This document shows positions 1 through 12,180 of a stretch of DNA of 64,000 bases, in pieces. Origin of the DNA: Sclerodactyla briareus (lineage: Eukaryota; Echinodermata; Holothuroidea; Dendrochirotida; Sclerodactylidae); contig JAODTK010001532.1 of the NCBI GenBank assembly GCA_026419785.1, forward strand, positions 248,001-312,000, given 5' to 3'. Positions within the stretch are counted from its first letter, which is position 1; each line of letters opens with the position of its first letter. The position numbers were made by a program, and so were the translations under genes. Below the pieces are notes generated by a model. The model did not search any database. It was given only the letters and a program-made list of their open reading frames with translations, and had not been told where the DNA came from.

Positions 1-480
1 GTTGTAAGGCTTCGAATATTTTGTTCACTCGATTAATTTCAAAAGCCCTTGGGGGCAGACTCCCCCCCCCCTCCCCCAAATTTTTATGGATGAAAATTCG
101 GGCGAAAATTCATGGAAAATTTGGGAAAAAAAGTGATTTTTTCTTTTGCAGACTTTTCGATAAAATGCTCGGAAAACATGCAATTTTTTTTTCGCGCGCT
201 TCGCGCCGGTAGTTTCCAGTGACTGATGGTGAAATTCGATGCAAATTTTCTGCTCCCAAATTCGAGTGGTCCCGTACGCCATGGCTTTTCCCTTCGATCC
301 CACCAAGACCGTTCGGTAGACCTCTGGATCTCCCCGCACAACAAAGCCGAGTAGAGATAGGAATATAAAAAATACATTGTGTGATATTCGGTAATCATCT
401 TAGTATGCACAATGACAACTCTTTTGTCTGTCTTTTACTCAAATCACACATGTAGATGGGTGCTATTGAGCCTGGCAAGT
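1..480. other. Intergenic/intronic DNA, no gene seen
   Basis: No coding or RNA gene is visible. The stretch holds a C-rich tract at 61-76, T-rich runs near 138-192 and a small GC palindrome-like patch (cgcgcgcttcgcgcc, about 193-207). Short open frames on both strands lack splice signals and recognisable motifs. Confidence 0.5.
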
Positions 481-1250
481 GCGATCCTTCGATCTGGAGG
501 GGTATGAAAATCTGAAATTTTCTTTGTACGCTCCGCGCCAACCGGTGGTGGCGCTCGGCTTAGTTGGTCATTTGCGTTCGATATGTCCCCCCCCCCCAAT
601 TTTCGAACGTTCTGACGCCCCTGATGGCCCAAGTGCATACCCGCTGAGGAGTTTCCAGTCACATATTTGCCTTTGCTTTGATTTGAATATTCGAATAATG
701 CAGTGACTGTCCATTAAAACAATTACATCCTCCGGTCCAGTGCAGTAGATGAAAAGAGAAGGCAAAATTAGGTAATATAAGATTTTCCTTCCTCCCAAAT
801 CCATGTTTTTTTCTTCTAACGATTCATTAGATTTAAGTGAGAATGTTTTGTGACTTCCTGCCGTATCATAATCTATGTATAATAATCTATCATATCATAA
901 TATTCCAATCGACAGGTAGCATGGAAACGATTTAACATGATGTTTTCCTCCCTAAATTTCACAGAATCGGCATCGTGTCGTAAATGCCAGTAGACTGTAA
1001 GTTGTATTTTGTACTTTTTTCCTTGTTAGAAAATTTGAAATCTATCGGGTATCGTAACCACGGCACATCTTTTAAAAAAAGTCCAGAAATGAGACGGTAA
1101 ATTGTCCTTCCTTGAACTCCCCAAATTTCTAGAGATGAGTCAAATTTTGCGAGGAATTTGTGTTTTGTGTTAGGCGTGTTTTAAAATTCGGACATGTTCA
1201 GCCACTACAGACCAGATATATTTGCAAACTCCCACCGACATGCCCACAGA

Positions 1251-1280
1251 AACACACACACACAAACGCACATACACACC
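1251..1280. repeat. CA-rich microsatellite (array copy 0)
   Basis: An interrupted (CA)n run lies downstream (on the minus strand) of the type A EGF exon. The same simple repeat sits at the same relative place at 4971-5014 and 13471-13603, so it is part of the duplicated unit. Confidence 0.8.
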
Positions 1281-1464
1281 CCTACCCCACAACGGGCAAC
1301 CTCTTCGAGTGCGCCGGATTGCCCACCCAGCACACACGGGTACTCATCTACTACAGGGTAAACCTCAGTGACTACACTATCTCATCTGACTACCAGGACT
1401 CGACGAGATAACACTGACAACAGTAGTAGATGACACGAAAATAATAATATGAGGCACCACCAAC

Positions 1465-1608
1465 CAGAGCACGATGCCCGCTTTCCGGTCGTAGTAGTTC
1501 CGTTATAGCCACTTCTACACCGACACCGGTAACTTCCAACAATATTCTCGCACTCAGACGTACTGGGGTCGCATTCATTCGACTGGAGGAAGTTGCATTC
1601 ATTGTTGT
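1465..1608 (-). CDS. Calcium-binding EGF-like domain exon, type A, copy 0 (intact)
   Basis: This is a single internal exon of a multi-EGF extracellular or membrane protein whose identity cannot be told from one domain. On the minus strand a splice acceptor (cctacag) precedes the exon and a donor (g/gttggt) follows it. It is 144 bases long with phase 1 at both ends, the usual layout for a shuffled EGF exon. The translation begins D-N-N-E-C, the calcium-binding signature, and has six cysteines in EGF order. The stretch CENIVGSYRCRC fits the Asp/Asn hydroxylation pattern C-x-[DN]-x4-[FY]-x-C-x-C. It ends YNGTTTTGKRASC. This is the only copy of either exon type with an undamaged frame and both splice sites. 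Related exons lie at 5262-5415 and 13869-14008. Confidence 0.72.
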
Positions 1609-2499
1609 CTGTAGGAAAAAGTTTCGATGGGCTAGATTTCAGCATGATGTTACATGGTCAGTCAGAAGTTTCTAGGTAATTATTGTTGTTACAGAATCCA
1701 CAGAAGAGACTGCACCTCAGTGAGACCGGTCACGTTGTTAAAGTGTATAGAATAAGCCATTGGATGTTCTCTGGATTTTCCACATACTCTACAGTGGATA
1801 TCGCTCCATTGCATGTTATAACAGAAAAACGGGGTTATGAATGATTGTATTCATGATGTTTCAAAGAGCCAGTATCTGTGTGATATACTCATATCGGAAA
1901 AAAGGGAAAAGCTGGGAACTCTGTTAGTCATTAGTGTGAACTATTAGTCATCAAGGACACAAACAATGACTGTGTTTTTATATATATTTTTCTCGCTTGT
2001 AACGCACGCCCGTTAGGCGATAATGCTGTGCCCACTGTCTACATCGACTAGTATTAGAGGTTACACTGATAACTCGTGTCTCGTGTAGTGTGAACAGGCC
2101 TTGATTATTTTGTGCTGGAATCCTCCGCCAGAATGTGACTGTATTTTCATTTTTTTTTTCTTCAAATTAGTCTTAACACTTATCCTCAGCTCCAAAATTG
2201 ACTGGTTAGAATATGATGATATGATTTCAATTTCTTGCTCGAAATGTGATATTCCGTTCGAAAATGGGGCAGGTAAGTGCTGGTACAATGGCTTTAAGTA
2301 TGCTGATGGTGGGTTCGTCGGTCATCTATTCATCAGGTTGAAACGTTCAATGTAGGCCACGTAGCATCAGTTTGCTTACATCTGCTGAAAAACACAATGC
2401 TACCTTAGAGGTCCAGCTTCCCTTCCATGCCAGATGAGGGGACCCTAGGTATCATGACTGTAACCAAATACGTATTTTAAATAAAATTTAATTGAGCGT

Positions 2500-2681
2500 T
2501 ATCCCAGACGAGGAAAACAAATACACTTGAGGAAGGTCTGTGTCATTTTTGTCCTCAAATGTGACACCTGGTAACAGTAGCAACTTTTATTCGTCCACTC
2601 GCTTGTATCAGTAGTAGAACAAATTTCGCAGGCTTCGTGTGTGGCAGTGCAGCTCCAATCACTGCCGAACGAATAACACGG
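2500..2681 (-). other. Conserved cysteine-containing segment in array copies 1 and 2, possible exon
   Basis: The minus-strand sequence is shared with 12490-12630. Read across indels, both copies encode something like SCTTEAC then a tyrosine-rich run and CY. In copy 1 a possible donor follows at ccag/gtgtca. Cysteine spacing does not match EGF clearly and neither copy has an undamaged frame, so I cannot name a domain. It may simply be duplicated intron sequence. Confidence 0.2.
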
Positions 2682-4140
2682 CAGGGGCGGCTGTAGGGAA
2701 TTTTGTTTGGGGGGGGGGGCAAATGTCATGTGACTGATATGGGGGGGGGTCTAAGGGGAGGGGGGGTTCCCCCTCCCCTTTGAGATTTCTTTCACGAATA
2801 ACTTTGATTAGATGCAAAATGTGTTATCTTTCACTGTATTTCAACTCCTCATTGTACGCCAAAAAGTGCTACTTCTGAATTTCAGTATGTTTTTTAGAAC
2901 GTTTCACAAATAATTCCATAATATCAGTGCGGTCCGTAAATCCGTAATAATGCTTATCGAATACATGGGGGTCGGAACTAATTTTCAAATATTACCCAAT
3001 AAAACGTGAATTAAAAAAACCCGAGCAGCTGGATCATCAATTTCAAATTTCACAGCACAATTTGTAAGCCTTTGTTTTAATTATCAGAATCAACTGAAAA
3101 CCAACTATACCTACCTACTCCTGTGATATCTAGCCCCACCCAAGTAAGTTAGCTTTGAGGCGGCTATCGCCTTGCTGCCTGATTTAGCAATGATCTCTAG
3201 AATGTCCACCTGAAATCTTTCTCCATTGGCCTCAAACTAGGACGACATCTAGTCTGACCCTGGCATTTCTAGTAGGTTTTCAGACTTCTTAACACAGAAA
3301 ACTATCTCTCTGCGGTACGGAGAATAGTAGTGTCTAATAAATCGAAGAGATGTGCAAGGTGTCATTTATCTGCCTATTGTTTAGGGGATTCCTCCGGGCG
3401 TTTGTAGTGCTTTTTTTTCTAGTCATGTTGGTCAGTAGATTGCCTCTGAAAAGAGTGTTTTCTTTGATCTGCTGGTAATGGTCAGTCAGACGATCACACG
3501 CGTTCCTCAGGGCCTCTTCTGTATCCCCAGTGGTCTCCGCGGGTGATTGGATACCCATCGCTGTCTGGAACACACATTCAAACTCATTGACGTTCTCGGA
3601 AAACCGTTCGTCTGTACGTTGTTTGACCGTGACCGACAGGAGGTAGAATTGTTCAACTCATAGTAGTTCTCTGCGTTAGAGAATACCATTTGTGTACCTC
3701 CACCAAATTTGCATGGTCAACGTCTTCTACGCGGCAAACGCATAGCGATTGAGAGGAAGAAGAGCGATGGTTATACCATTTCGAATTTTAATTAGTTGTT
3801 GTACACGTAAAAACAATAAAAGTTACTAGTTAGCCAAAATGTGTTTGTCGGGACAACTCGTAAGTGTTATCCCCCCTCCCCCTCCCAAAAAATGGTTAAT
3901 GGTTACGGGCGTTAAATCCGCTAATTGACGTGTTTAGTGACTAGAAACGTCAAGATTTCGATTAGATGGGAAGTAGGATGGATTGTTTCAGAATATGAAC
4001 GACCAAATGATCAGCCCGGGAAATGGAATGGAGTGTATGGCCTCATCCATACAAATCCTTCATTTGAAATGTTTATTTGGGAAATTTTGGGGGAGGGACA
4101 ATTGCCCGCCCCCCTTGCCCCTATGGCGCAGCCGCCACTG
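2682..4140. mobile_element. hAT-like DNA transposon, non-autonomous or decayed
   Basis: The 1.46-kb insert begins CAGGGGCGGCTG and its far end, reverse-complemented, begins CAGTGGCGGCTG, giving 11 of 12 matching TIR bases with the CAG start typical of hAT ends. The right flank is aacaccgg (4141-4148) and the left flank is aacac-gg (2675-2681), an 8-bp target duplication with one base lost. The unfilled site is preserved in array copy 2 as aacactgg (12623-12630). Inside are G-rich and C-rich subterminal tracts and short minus-strand frames (3334-3689) that I cannot assign to a transposase. It inserted after the array duplicated. Confidence 0.78.
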
Positions 4141-4970
4141 AACACCGGATCTTGATTCTACTGCATTGAAGTGAATAAAACTACTGAAAAAATATTCTTT
4201 GTCTTAGCGTTGATCTGTGATTCAGCGTCCTCTTATAACTCTTGACTAATTATTTTGACTAGGGCTACCACTCAATGTCGATGTGGTGGGCCGTGCCACT
4301 GTAAATGTAACAATATGCCTAGACTCACTGTTCACGGTCGGTGGTGTAGTGTGTACTGTGAGTTGTAACATCACGCGCTGATAATAACGCTAAATTGGCC
4401 ATGGTACCAATGTTCGACCCCTGCTGAGGAGCTCCCAGTCCCTGTTTTGTCTTGCTTTTTTTTTTTTAAAATTCGAATAACGTCAGTGAATGAATATGCG
4501 ACATCTCATCTCTCCGTCCCGTGAACGCAGGACAGGATTCAGGAAAAATTATGGTTTCCTCCCTCCCAAGTCCAAAACAAAATTGAAGAAATTTGTGTTT
4601 TGAGAGTATTCGCCTTGCTAACCATCTATAACGAATCATTCGTTCATTCCATTCGCCTATCAATGGAGAACGTAAACCTAATGTTTTCCTATGTTTTCCT
4701 CCATACATTCCACAGATTTAGATTTTTCTGCTAAATGCACAGAGACTGTTTGTATTTTGTATTCTGCCTTGCTATAACACTTGAAATCAGTGTCAAAAGC
4801 ATCCAAAGGTAAATTTCTGAAGAAAAGGAAAATTTTCCTCCCTGAATTTTACAATTTCGAGATGAATCTTGTTTTTTTTTGTGACGTTGCGGTGTGTCTT
4901 AATTTTTTAATCATGACAGCCACTACCAAACTAGGAAGATTCGCAAAGCAAACATTTACAATGTGTCCAC

Positions 4971-5014
4971 ACCACGCACACACTAACACAGACTCACACT
5001 CACCACACACACAA
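4971..5014. repeat. CA-rich microsatellite (array copy 1)
   Basis: Interrupted (CA)n, the positional equivalent of the runs at 1251-1280 and 13471-13603. Confidence 0.75.
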
Positions 5015-5261
5015 CGGACCATTTCCGGTGCACATCATTGATGGACCACCCATCACCCGTGGGACCCATAGGCTGCTCCAGAGACAGTTCTTAAAACGCA
5101 AGCACAAATGGTTACCGATAGCACTTGTTGAACTGGCGTCCAGCACAGTCCATATAGTGAAATAGCAAACTGACTACATATTTGATGTGACTCTTGTGAC
5201 TGATGAGATAATAATACAACAATAGAAGGTGTCATGAATACAAAATGAGAGCACCACCAAC

Positions 5262-5415
5262 CATAGCACGGGCCCGTTTTCCAGTTGTAGTAGTTCCGTT
5301 GTAGCCCCTTCTACAACAACCTCTGACAAACCGGTAACTATCCAACACGAATTCTCGCACTCAGACGTACTGTCGTCGCATTATACGACTTGGTGGCGTT
5401 TCATCCTCTTGTCGT
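5262..5415 (-). pseudogene. EGF-like exon type A, copy 1 (damaged)
   Basis: This is homologous to the intact exon at 1465-1608. On the minus strand the recognisable parts are STSECEN and, in a shifted frame, YNGTTTTGKRA ahead of a donor (tatg/gttggt). Several indels break the frame between the third and fourth cysteines. The acceptor of the other copies (tgtctgta on the plus strand) is changed to cgtcgga, so no AG remains at that position. Either the exon is dead or the assembly has errors here; the sequence alone cannot decide. Confidence 0.55.
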
Positions 5416-5419
5416 CGGA

Positions 5420-7140
5420 AAGAAATTCTGATGAGCTTATTTATGTTTTGTTCAGTTATATTTTAGTGCATGATTTTTTTTTTTTTTGTTTTTTACATGG
5501 TCAGCAAGACGAGACCTGTCTGAAATCTGTCCAATTTCTAGAGAGAGGAAATATTTTTAATATAATAGGAGGGACGTCTTCACAGGTTTTGATATTGTTG
5601 GTGTAGGATTCGCAGTGGGGGCTGTACCTTAATAATACTGATCACGTGGGGTGGGATCCGGGGGACTCTCCTGTTTGGGAAAATTCTGCGATTCTCTGTT
5701 CGTGATAATCAATATTTTAATAAAACCTGTGAAAATAGAGGCACTTATAATCAGTGTTGCCCACTTTCGAACCCATCCGATAATTCACTACTGCGGACAT
5801 GTGTACCACATTTTCAGAATCAATCGATAAAGCATTGAAGAATTATATTGCGCTAAACCGCATGATTTCCGGTGTGCGGCAGCGAAGCTTGGGACGGCGG
5901 CGACTACACATCCAAAACCATAAATATCCGGACACTACTAGTGTCGCGGGGATATACTGACTCATATGAATAAACATTATCTGCGGACCATTAGATACCA
6001 AACATTCGTCTCAATTAAATGAGACCCTACGCTGTTTGAGTAATATAAACGATAGGTTGATGATTACAGTAACGGGTGTTGTTCATACCATGTATTACCT
6101 GTATTGACGTCGCAAGTTCAGGGTAGTTAGCCCTGACTATTTACAACAGCTAATCTGTTCGTTAACGACTGTAACTATCTAAATCCACAGAAACTACCAT
6201 TGGAAAAAAGTCTATTCCTATTCAAATATCTCGAAATCTACATTTGAACAACTACCACCTCATACTAGCTTTTTAATAGTTGGGACAACAGGGGTCCCTG
6301 AATATGCATACACTTGAAAACTCGAACTGGACGAGTTTTTCGGTTGGGTGGAATGAATGTCTCCTAGACGTTTCCCTATTGGTGAAACTTTGTCATTGTG
6401 GGAAAATGGCAGTCTCATGAATAATTGTCTTTTTTTCTAAATGAAGAAACATTCATTCTTCCGAAATGAGAATACTCTACTATACCGTTAATATCGCTAC
6501 ATTGCATTTTATAACAGAAATACGGAGTTATGGATGATTGCAGTCTTCAAAATGTGTATGTTTTAAAGAGCCCATCTTTCTTTATCATATACTCCGATTC
6601 AAAATCACGCATAAGCTGGAAACCTCTGTTAGTCAGTAGTGGAACTATTGATCACCAAAAAGCACAATACTGGGGGAGTGCCATGAGTTGTGTACTTCTG
6701 CCAACATTCACGCGATCATAACTTCTTTGTCTTACACAAACACTGCACCTTTCTGCTTTAAATGGCCCCTTGTTGAGGACCTTTCTCCCATACGTTTGAT
6801 GCCTCATTGCCCGCAAGTATCTTCAGTTTGTCTAATTTATTATTTCTATTTACAATAATTTAAGAAGAATATGTTTTATCTTCGAGCATAAAAAAAATTT
6901 TGGTATTGGAAGGTTGTATGAAAATAGTTACACTGTATTATCTTATGTGGGCATTTACAGACCTCCTTCCTATCAGTTCTGGTGGGCACCGATTGGTCGA
7001 GTAAAGTAACAGTAAGAATATTTTCAAACTTGTACGTCTTTTCACAACGGACACCCAAATATATCATTCCGAAGCTAATATTCTCAACTGAAGTAATATT
7101 GGGGTAGGCATTATGTATATAGTAACCCGATAAAAAAAAA
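5420..7140. other. Intron-like part of array copy 1
   Basis: No exon is recognised. The stretch is colinear with 14010-15640, and its second half (from about 6085) with 19665-20780. Conservation is as high as around the exons, so it reflects recent duplication rather than selection. T-rich and A-rich runs occur at 5477-5487 and 7130-7141. Confidence 0.6.
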
Positions 7141-7527
7141 ACTGCAATGTTGAAATAGTTTTGTACAGTAAAAACTGGTACGTGGCCAAGTAGGTAGCGT
7201 TAACGACACATCGACACAAGCGTGTCTTCCAAGTGGTGATGTGGCTCATGTCGTCCATGTAGCCCTCTACAAACGGGGTGAATGTCAATCATATTGTTGG
7301 TAGTGACAATAATAGAGACAGGATATATAGTTCGGGTACTGTAACAACATGGGTGTGAGTTATGCTTCTTTCGTTATGTCTGCTAATAACTCGTCTGAAG
7401 CATAGTTTAGTTTACTTGTAACTCCGCCAGTAATCAACTGATCAATATGCACACCGTTATTACTGTAAACTACTGTGCCTACAGCCTACTCGACTGGGTA
7501 ACAGACGTTACAAGTGATACTCCCCAC

Positions 7528-7669
7528 CATAGCAATTTCCCTTGCGTCCGTATAGTTTTCCGTTGTAGGCCGCCCGTTCCATTTGCACTTGTCCTCCATC
7601 AATGTTCTTACACACAGCCGTCTGCGCATCACATGAATTAGACCCGGGAGGAATCGCATTCATCAATGT
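7528..7669 (-). CDS. EGF-like domain exon, type B, copy 1 (frame broken by indels)
   Basis: The minus strand has an acceptor (tttacag) before DIDEC, the calcium-binding EGF start. It then reads, across small indels, through CDAQTAVCKNIDG and a YNGK-type loop to a donor (tatg/gtgggg). The length of about 142 bases is near the 144-base type A exon. The in-frame stop soon after DIDECDSS can be removed only by assuming indels. The C-x-N-x-D-G pattern fits EGF cysteine 3 and the hydroxylation site. Copies lie at 17349-17497 and 21160-21300. It is the neighbouring EGF repeat of the same minus-strand gene as the type A exon. Confidence 0.6.
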
Positions 7670-7699
7670 CTGTAAATCAAATTTTCGAAGTCAATCAGT

Positions 7700-9830
7700 T
7701 TTTTCATTCCACTCAATTGAGGTAACTGTTCTCTTAATTGCGACATTTACTCACATTTGCACACTGATATATACGAAGCTGTGTACGACATTTACCATTG
7801 TATTACAAATTACCATTTGTAGCGTGGATCGAAAAAGCCCAAAGTTTCGGAGGGCACACTTAACTTCTTAGTCTTGTAACTTACATTCCCTTGGCCGTCA
7901 TATGACCTTTGACCCGACCTAATACTTGGGAGTTATTATCTCAATCATGTGAAAACGTCTCCTATTATTCACCAACAATAAACCTGTTTCCACACGACAA
8001 ACAACATGGTTTATTATTCTCTCTCCGCCCCCTCTGAAAAAACCTACACTTCCACTTGATCGGACCTAGTACTCCTCAAGTACACAGAATCGTGTCAACA
8101 TAATTGACTCCTATCGACATAAATTACATTTGGCTGATTCCAAACTGATCTGGTTCATGAACTGTACATATTAACTAGTAACACACCAATCCAATGTAGG
8201 CGCTCTCATCCATGGTCTGGTATATGAATTATCGTTTCACACAAGTTCAGCGTCACGAACTATCTACCTATAACATCTTCTCTCCCTGAAATGTCAAGAT
8301 TCTAATTCATTATCACTGAGTTTGGTAGATTGAACCTGGAAGATTACATATATAATGTCTGTCTGGTACCCTAAAAAAGCATACGTTAACTGCCATCGTT
8401 GTTATCTTGACCCGGATTAACCCTGACATGAATCATGTCATTGCCTATGGAGACTACGGTCTTATTGAATGTTGCCGGATGAATAGGCTACCCTAACCGT
8501 GTGTGCGTAGATTTCGCATAACGTACACACTTTTCAATCCAGGACACTTCCCAAGTTGACTGGCACATGGCACTTATCAATTACGATGTGCGGGATATGT
8601 TGTGTGGGATTAGTGCTAGGGATTTGGGTGAGTGGGGAGTGGGGTTATTCTGGCTAGAGGTTGCATCCTGATGAGGGTTGGAGGGTGCGCACCAGGCAGG
8701 GAGGGCTATCAAATAGCCGCTGAGGTATAGCCCGCTATTTCATAGTGCCTTTTATGGACGTTAGTAAATGCGAAATGAACAGCTTAATGTAGCGTCCCCC
8801 GGAAACGTGTGTTTCAAAAACCCGTTGTGTGAACCCGATTTGTATGGCGCAAACCCACATAGATATATCAGCCATTCCCCATTGCATTCACATACTCACT
8901 CATCAATGAGAGCACCTCATGGGAGGCACCTAGCATCTGGGTTACCCGCCCCTATCATGAGGGGGGCTAACCCACCGAGTCTAGTACTGACGGTAGAGGG
9001 TGGACAGGATCGTCGCCAGGTGTGTCTATAGTATACGCCTATAGGCTAGCCTAATGTTTCGACCGTTGGGGAACATTGCATATCAAAAAAACCATGTTCA
9101 TCATACGTAAGCGAAGTCGTATAAATACAAAACCAGTATATAATGCAGTACCTGGTGGTACCCATGCCGATGTGATATGGATGCTGAATTACGTGAGTGA
9201 ATTTTTTCCGACCTTGAAAAAGCCAAATCTTTCATTCAGCACTTGAATCGGTGGACCGCATTGGGCATATAGGTTCAATGAAAATTTATCCGAATCACTT
9301 TCGTGGTCCGACACAACACCTACTACTATAATAATACTACTACCAATAACCCGCGATCAGGAGGGAGTTCCGCTTGGTATGTGCTTTGTGGTGATTAGTT
9401 GGACCCAGTTTACGTTCTTGGCAGTAGCGATGGGCGGTCTGAACTAAGTATTCCTGATTGAGATTTGCGCTGTTTGTTTGTTTTTCTTGCCTTTTCTGTT
9501 TTTTCTAATTATTATTAGAGGTTTCCGATGGAATATGCAATTGAGAGACACCCGATCTTCAGAGATGTTGAATCTGCAGTTTGCCACTTGATCTGTCCAT
9601 GGGTCGTATGAATTCATAAAGTGGACTTGCCAAATGTTTATGTTCTCCAAATAATGTGAGTATTGTTTGTTTAAGCCTCTGGCTGATCATTAGTTGCTGT
9701 GTAGCAATTAGCGGGTTTTGGGCCTTTTGCGAATAACATGAGATTCGAATAGCTCCATTTTTTTCTGTAATCCTTTCCAAAGGCAAACTGATTCTATCCA
9801 AACATTAGGCGTGCATGGTGGTGTAAATGT
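7700..9830. other. Intron-like part of array copy 1 after the type B exon
   Basis: No exon is recognised. Colinear relatives are 17530-19640 and 21320-23140. Within it, 8600-9050 is a GC-richer block (landmarks gggctaacccaccg, tctagtactgacgg) that also occurs inverted at about 16630-16930, so this block behaves like a dispersed repeat. A GT-rich run at 9808-9850 marks the place where copy 2 breaks and joins copy 3. Confidence 0.6.
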
Positions 9831-9859
9831 GTGCGTGTATGTGTGTGGTGACACTTCCT

Positions 9860-10440
9860 CGTCATCACAAATCTCTACGAACACCAGATGCATCAAGATC
9901 AAACGAGGTGTGTGGCGCGCACATTAAGCGAGGCTAAACCCTATTGTGTTGGCGTAGGTCAAGGTAATACAAGGTCAGCAAACCTCAAAAAAGTTGCCAT
10001 CACGATCCAAACGAACGCGAGCATGTGACGCGTGCATGCAAGTTCAAATTAGGTGGGTGAATTGCACATAGGCGAAATTGAACTCCTGTTTTTTGGTTAG
10101 GTCAAACGTCATTCAAGGTCATGGGGGGGGGCGAACATTCAAAAACCTTGTCAGCACGATATCTTACATGCCAAATTTGTTATGTGGGTTGGATATATCT
10201 GCGGATGAACTGTAATGTTTATGACGTCGATGTCATTCAAGGTTGTGAGAAACCTTCAAAACGTTTTTCAAAGAGATAACCAATAAGCGCAAGCATTCGC
10301 CAACTTCTAATTAGGTATTTTGGTTGCTGATATGTGGCGGATGGTTTTGTTTATGACTCCAGTTCGAAGTTGTGAAAATTAGGCAAATCTCGAAGTGCGT
10401 GTTAGCACGACACTAGCGTCTCAACAGGTGTATTGGTTGC
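9860..10440. repeat. Short tandem array, about 135-bp units (copy 1)
   Basis: About five degenerate units, each with a tcacgatat-like start, a caagttcaaattag-like middle, a step such as gttaggtcaa and a tail like cattcaaggtcatg. Unit starts are near 9862, 10000, 10149, 10270 and 10405. The same array is duplicated at 23190-23770. These are non-coding interspersed repeat sequences and I see no gene in them. Confidence 0.65.
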
Positions 10441-10639
10441 AGAGATGAGAGCAACACAGTAGAGTGTGGCTATAAGTCAAGTTCCCTCACAAATCATGTC
10501 AAGAGTGGTGTAAGTCCTTAAGTTCTCACCCCTGACTTTACCATTACCGATTATTTTAGTTCTGACAAATGGCCATTCCGGGGGATACAGAGCGATAAAA
10601 AAAGAATAACAACTAGAAAGCCAAAAACTGATTCTTTCT

Positions 10640-11160
10640 GATTGCTGACACTATGGCCAGTCACGGACTGATGGCAAATTGTACCTGCTCCTTATAGGCA
10701 CCCATAGGACATGTCCGAAAAAAATCCAATTTTCCTCAAAAAAATATCATGGTCAAGCAAGAGGTGTTCCTGTACTCTTAATATGAAGCTACACACTAAA
10801 TTTCCAACATAATCAGACGCACGTATTCTTAACTTTACAATTAACAGGTTTTCTCCAATTTTAGTCTTCTGTTGACCTGTCACCTGACCCCAAAATCATG
10901 TCACTCATGTATTCAATCATGGTCAACATACCAAGTATGAGCTTCTTCCAGCTAGTGGGGTCAAGTTTCATGTCTACAGTTGTAATGGGCTTAAATATTA
11001 CTCGTCCACAATTGTCTACACAGCGTACCGTCGATCTTGATAAAGATGTCAAAATCTATTATTTTTAGAAATAGTTCTTCAAGTTGACAGGAATGTTCTG
11101 CCTTGGCTGGTAGTGACCACAGGTTGCCCCGGACATTACCCCAAAACATGTTAGTGTGTC
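10640..11160. repeat. Dispersed repeat with accaagtatgagcttc core (copy 1)
   Basis: Contains a 'caccccaaaatcatgtcactcatgta' type step and the core accaagtatgagcttc near 10930-10946. It is duplicated at 23920-24560. The same family forms the array at 57180-58620 and a single copy at 63000-63110. Confidence 0.65.
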
Positions 11161-12180
11161 GTCAGTAACGCGGAGTAACAGCAATGTGCCACTTGAAGGT
11201 AGCGCCTGTAGGCTCTCCAGGGTCCTTCGATATCAAGAACAATTGCAAGTCGGAACGTCTTAGTAGCTGCGACAGCAAAAATTCCCCGTGCGAAACACTG
11301 CATGTTCTTCGCCCATTTCACATTTATTGTTTGTTCACATTTAACTGTACTCTACCTGACATCGTTATAACCATGGAATGACTTGGAACATATCTACCAC
11401 ATTGGTCCGTACTATTTGCTTCAGTACCCGCAACCAAGTATGCAGCACACTCATCCCAAGCCTGTGGCAGTGAAACTTGGAAACACACTTCCCACAGAAA
11501 TGAAGATCTGACATGTTGACATTCATATTTATAGTTGAACCTCTCAGAGGCAAATACAAACAAGGCAACAAGTAACCATTAAACAGCATTTATGTGGGGG
11601 AGGGCTCAAGCCCCCATTGGCTAATGAAAGCTTTCTGTGCCCACCCATTTCTAGGTCACTGATGAGAAATTGGACCCAGATATGTTAAAAGATTAATGAC
11701 TGCTGAATGGTACTTGTCTGTTGCTGTGCCCCCAGATGATAATAATAATGTAAACAAATCCTCAGAGGCAGGGTACTAATGTAAACTAGTGCAAGATGTG
11801 ATGAAAGACCAATCACTTCCCTTGACAATAGGTTTTATTGTCAAACAGGCATGCAGACCTGGACCGTCTGACAGATAAGGTAAACATGCCTGCAGAGGAA
11901 TGAGTAATGTATACAAACCTGCCTCGCAGTCAGAGAGCTCAATTAAAGTTGGAAATTGGGGTAATAGGGATTAATTAACTCTATAACATAACGTACTAAA
12001 TTGGAGCTTAAGGCTAGCCAGTAGCAAGCTTCATCCACCTACCAAAGTTCAACCTGATCGCATGTCGGATTAGAAGTTATGGAATGAACGTGAGAACAGA
12101 AAGGATGAAATAACGAACGAACGAACGGACGGAGAAGACATGATGTACTGTAGAGTGCTCTACCGCAGCGAAAAAATATG
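11160..12180. other. Spacer between array copies 1 and 2
   Basis: This stretch has no counterpart seen in the other copies. Two overlapping minus-strand frames (11324-11589) contain several cysteines but no motif I recognise and no clear splice sites. A GAAC-rich run lies at 12112-12133. Otherwise nothing is visible. Confidence 0.4.

Larger units (their letters stand above)
480..2100. repeat. Copy 0 of the EGF tandem array (partial, internally deleted)
   Basis: This segment aligns piecewise with later copies. 620-1000 matches 4390-4740 and 12830-13160 (shared landmark gatgttttcctcc). 1000-1340 matches the CA-rich pieces at 4750-5040 and 13200-13620. 1340-1630 carries the type A EGF exon. 1740-1960 matches 6470-6640 (cattgcatgttataacag), and 1985-2085 matches the flank of the type B exon at 7410-7530. 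The middle and most of the type B exon are missing, so this is a deleted copy. Differences from the other copies are mostly single-base indels. Confidence 0.75.
2190..11160. repeat. Copy 1 of the EGF tandem array (longest copy)
   Basis: Landmarks shared with copy 2, in the same order: 2250-2370 with 12250-12375 (ttcgttcgaaaa); 2500-2681 plus 4141-4400 with 12480-12830; 4390-5420 with 12830-14010; 5420-7110 with 14010-15640; 7140-9830 with 16970-19640. The last part, 9830-11160, matches copy 3 at 23140-24500 and is absent from copy 2. Copy 1 uniquely carries the hAT-like insertion at 2682-4140. Identity is broken mainly by one- or two-base indels. Confidence 0.82.

Noticed and set aside
11324-11589. 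Cysteine-containing minus-strand frames, perhaps a zinc-binding transposase tail
   Set aside because: Spacing of Cys/His does not fit the piggyBac tail or another finger that I can name.
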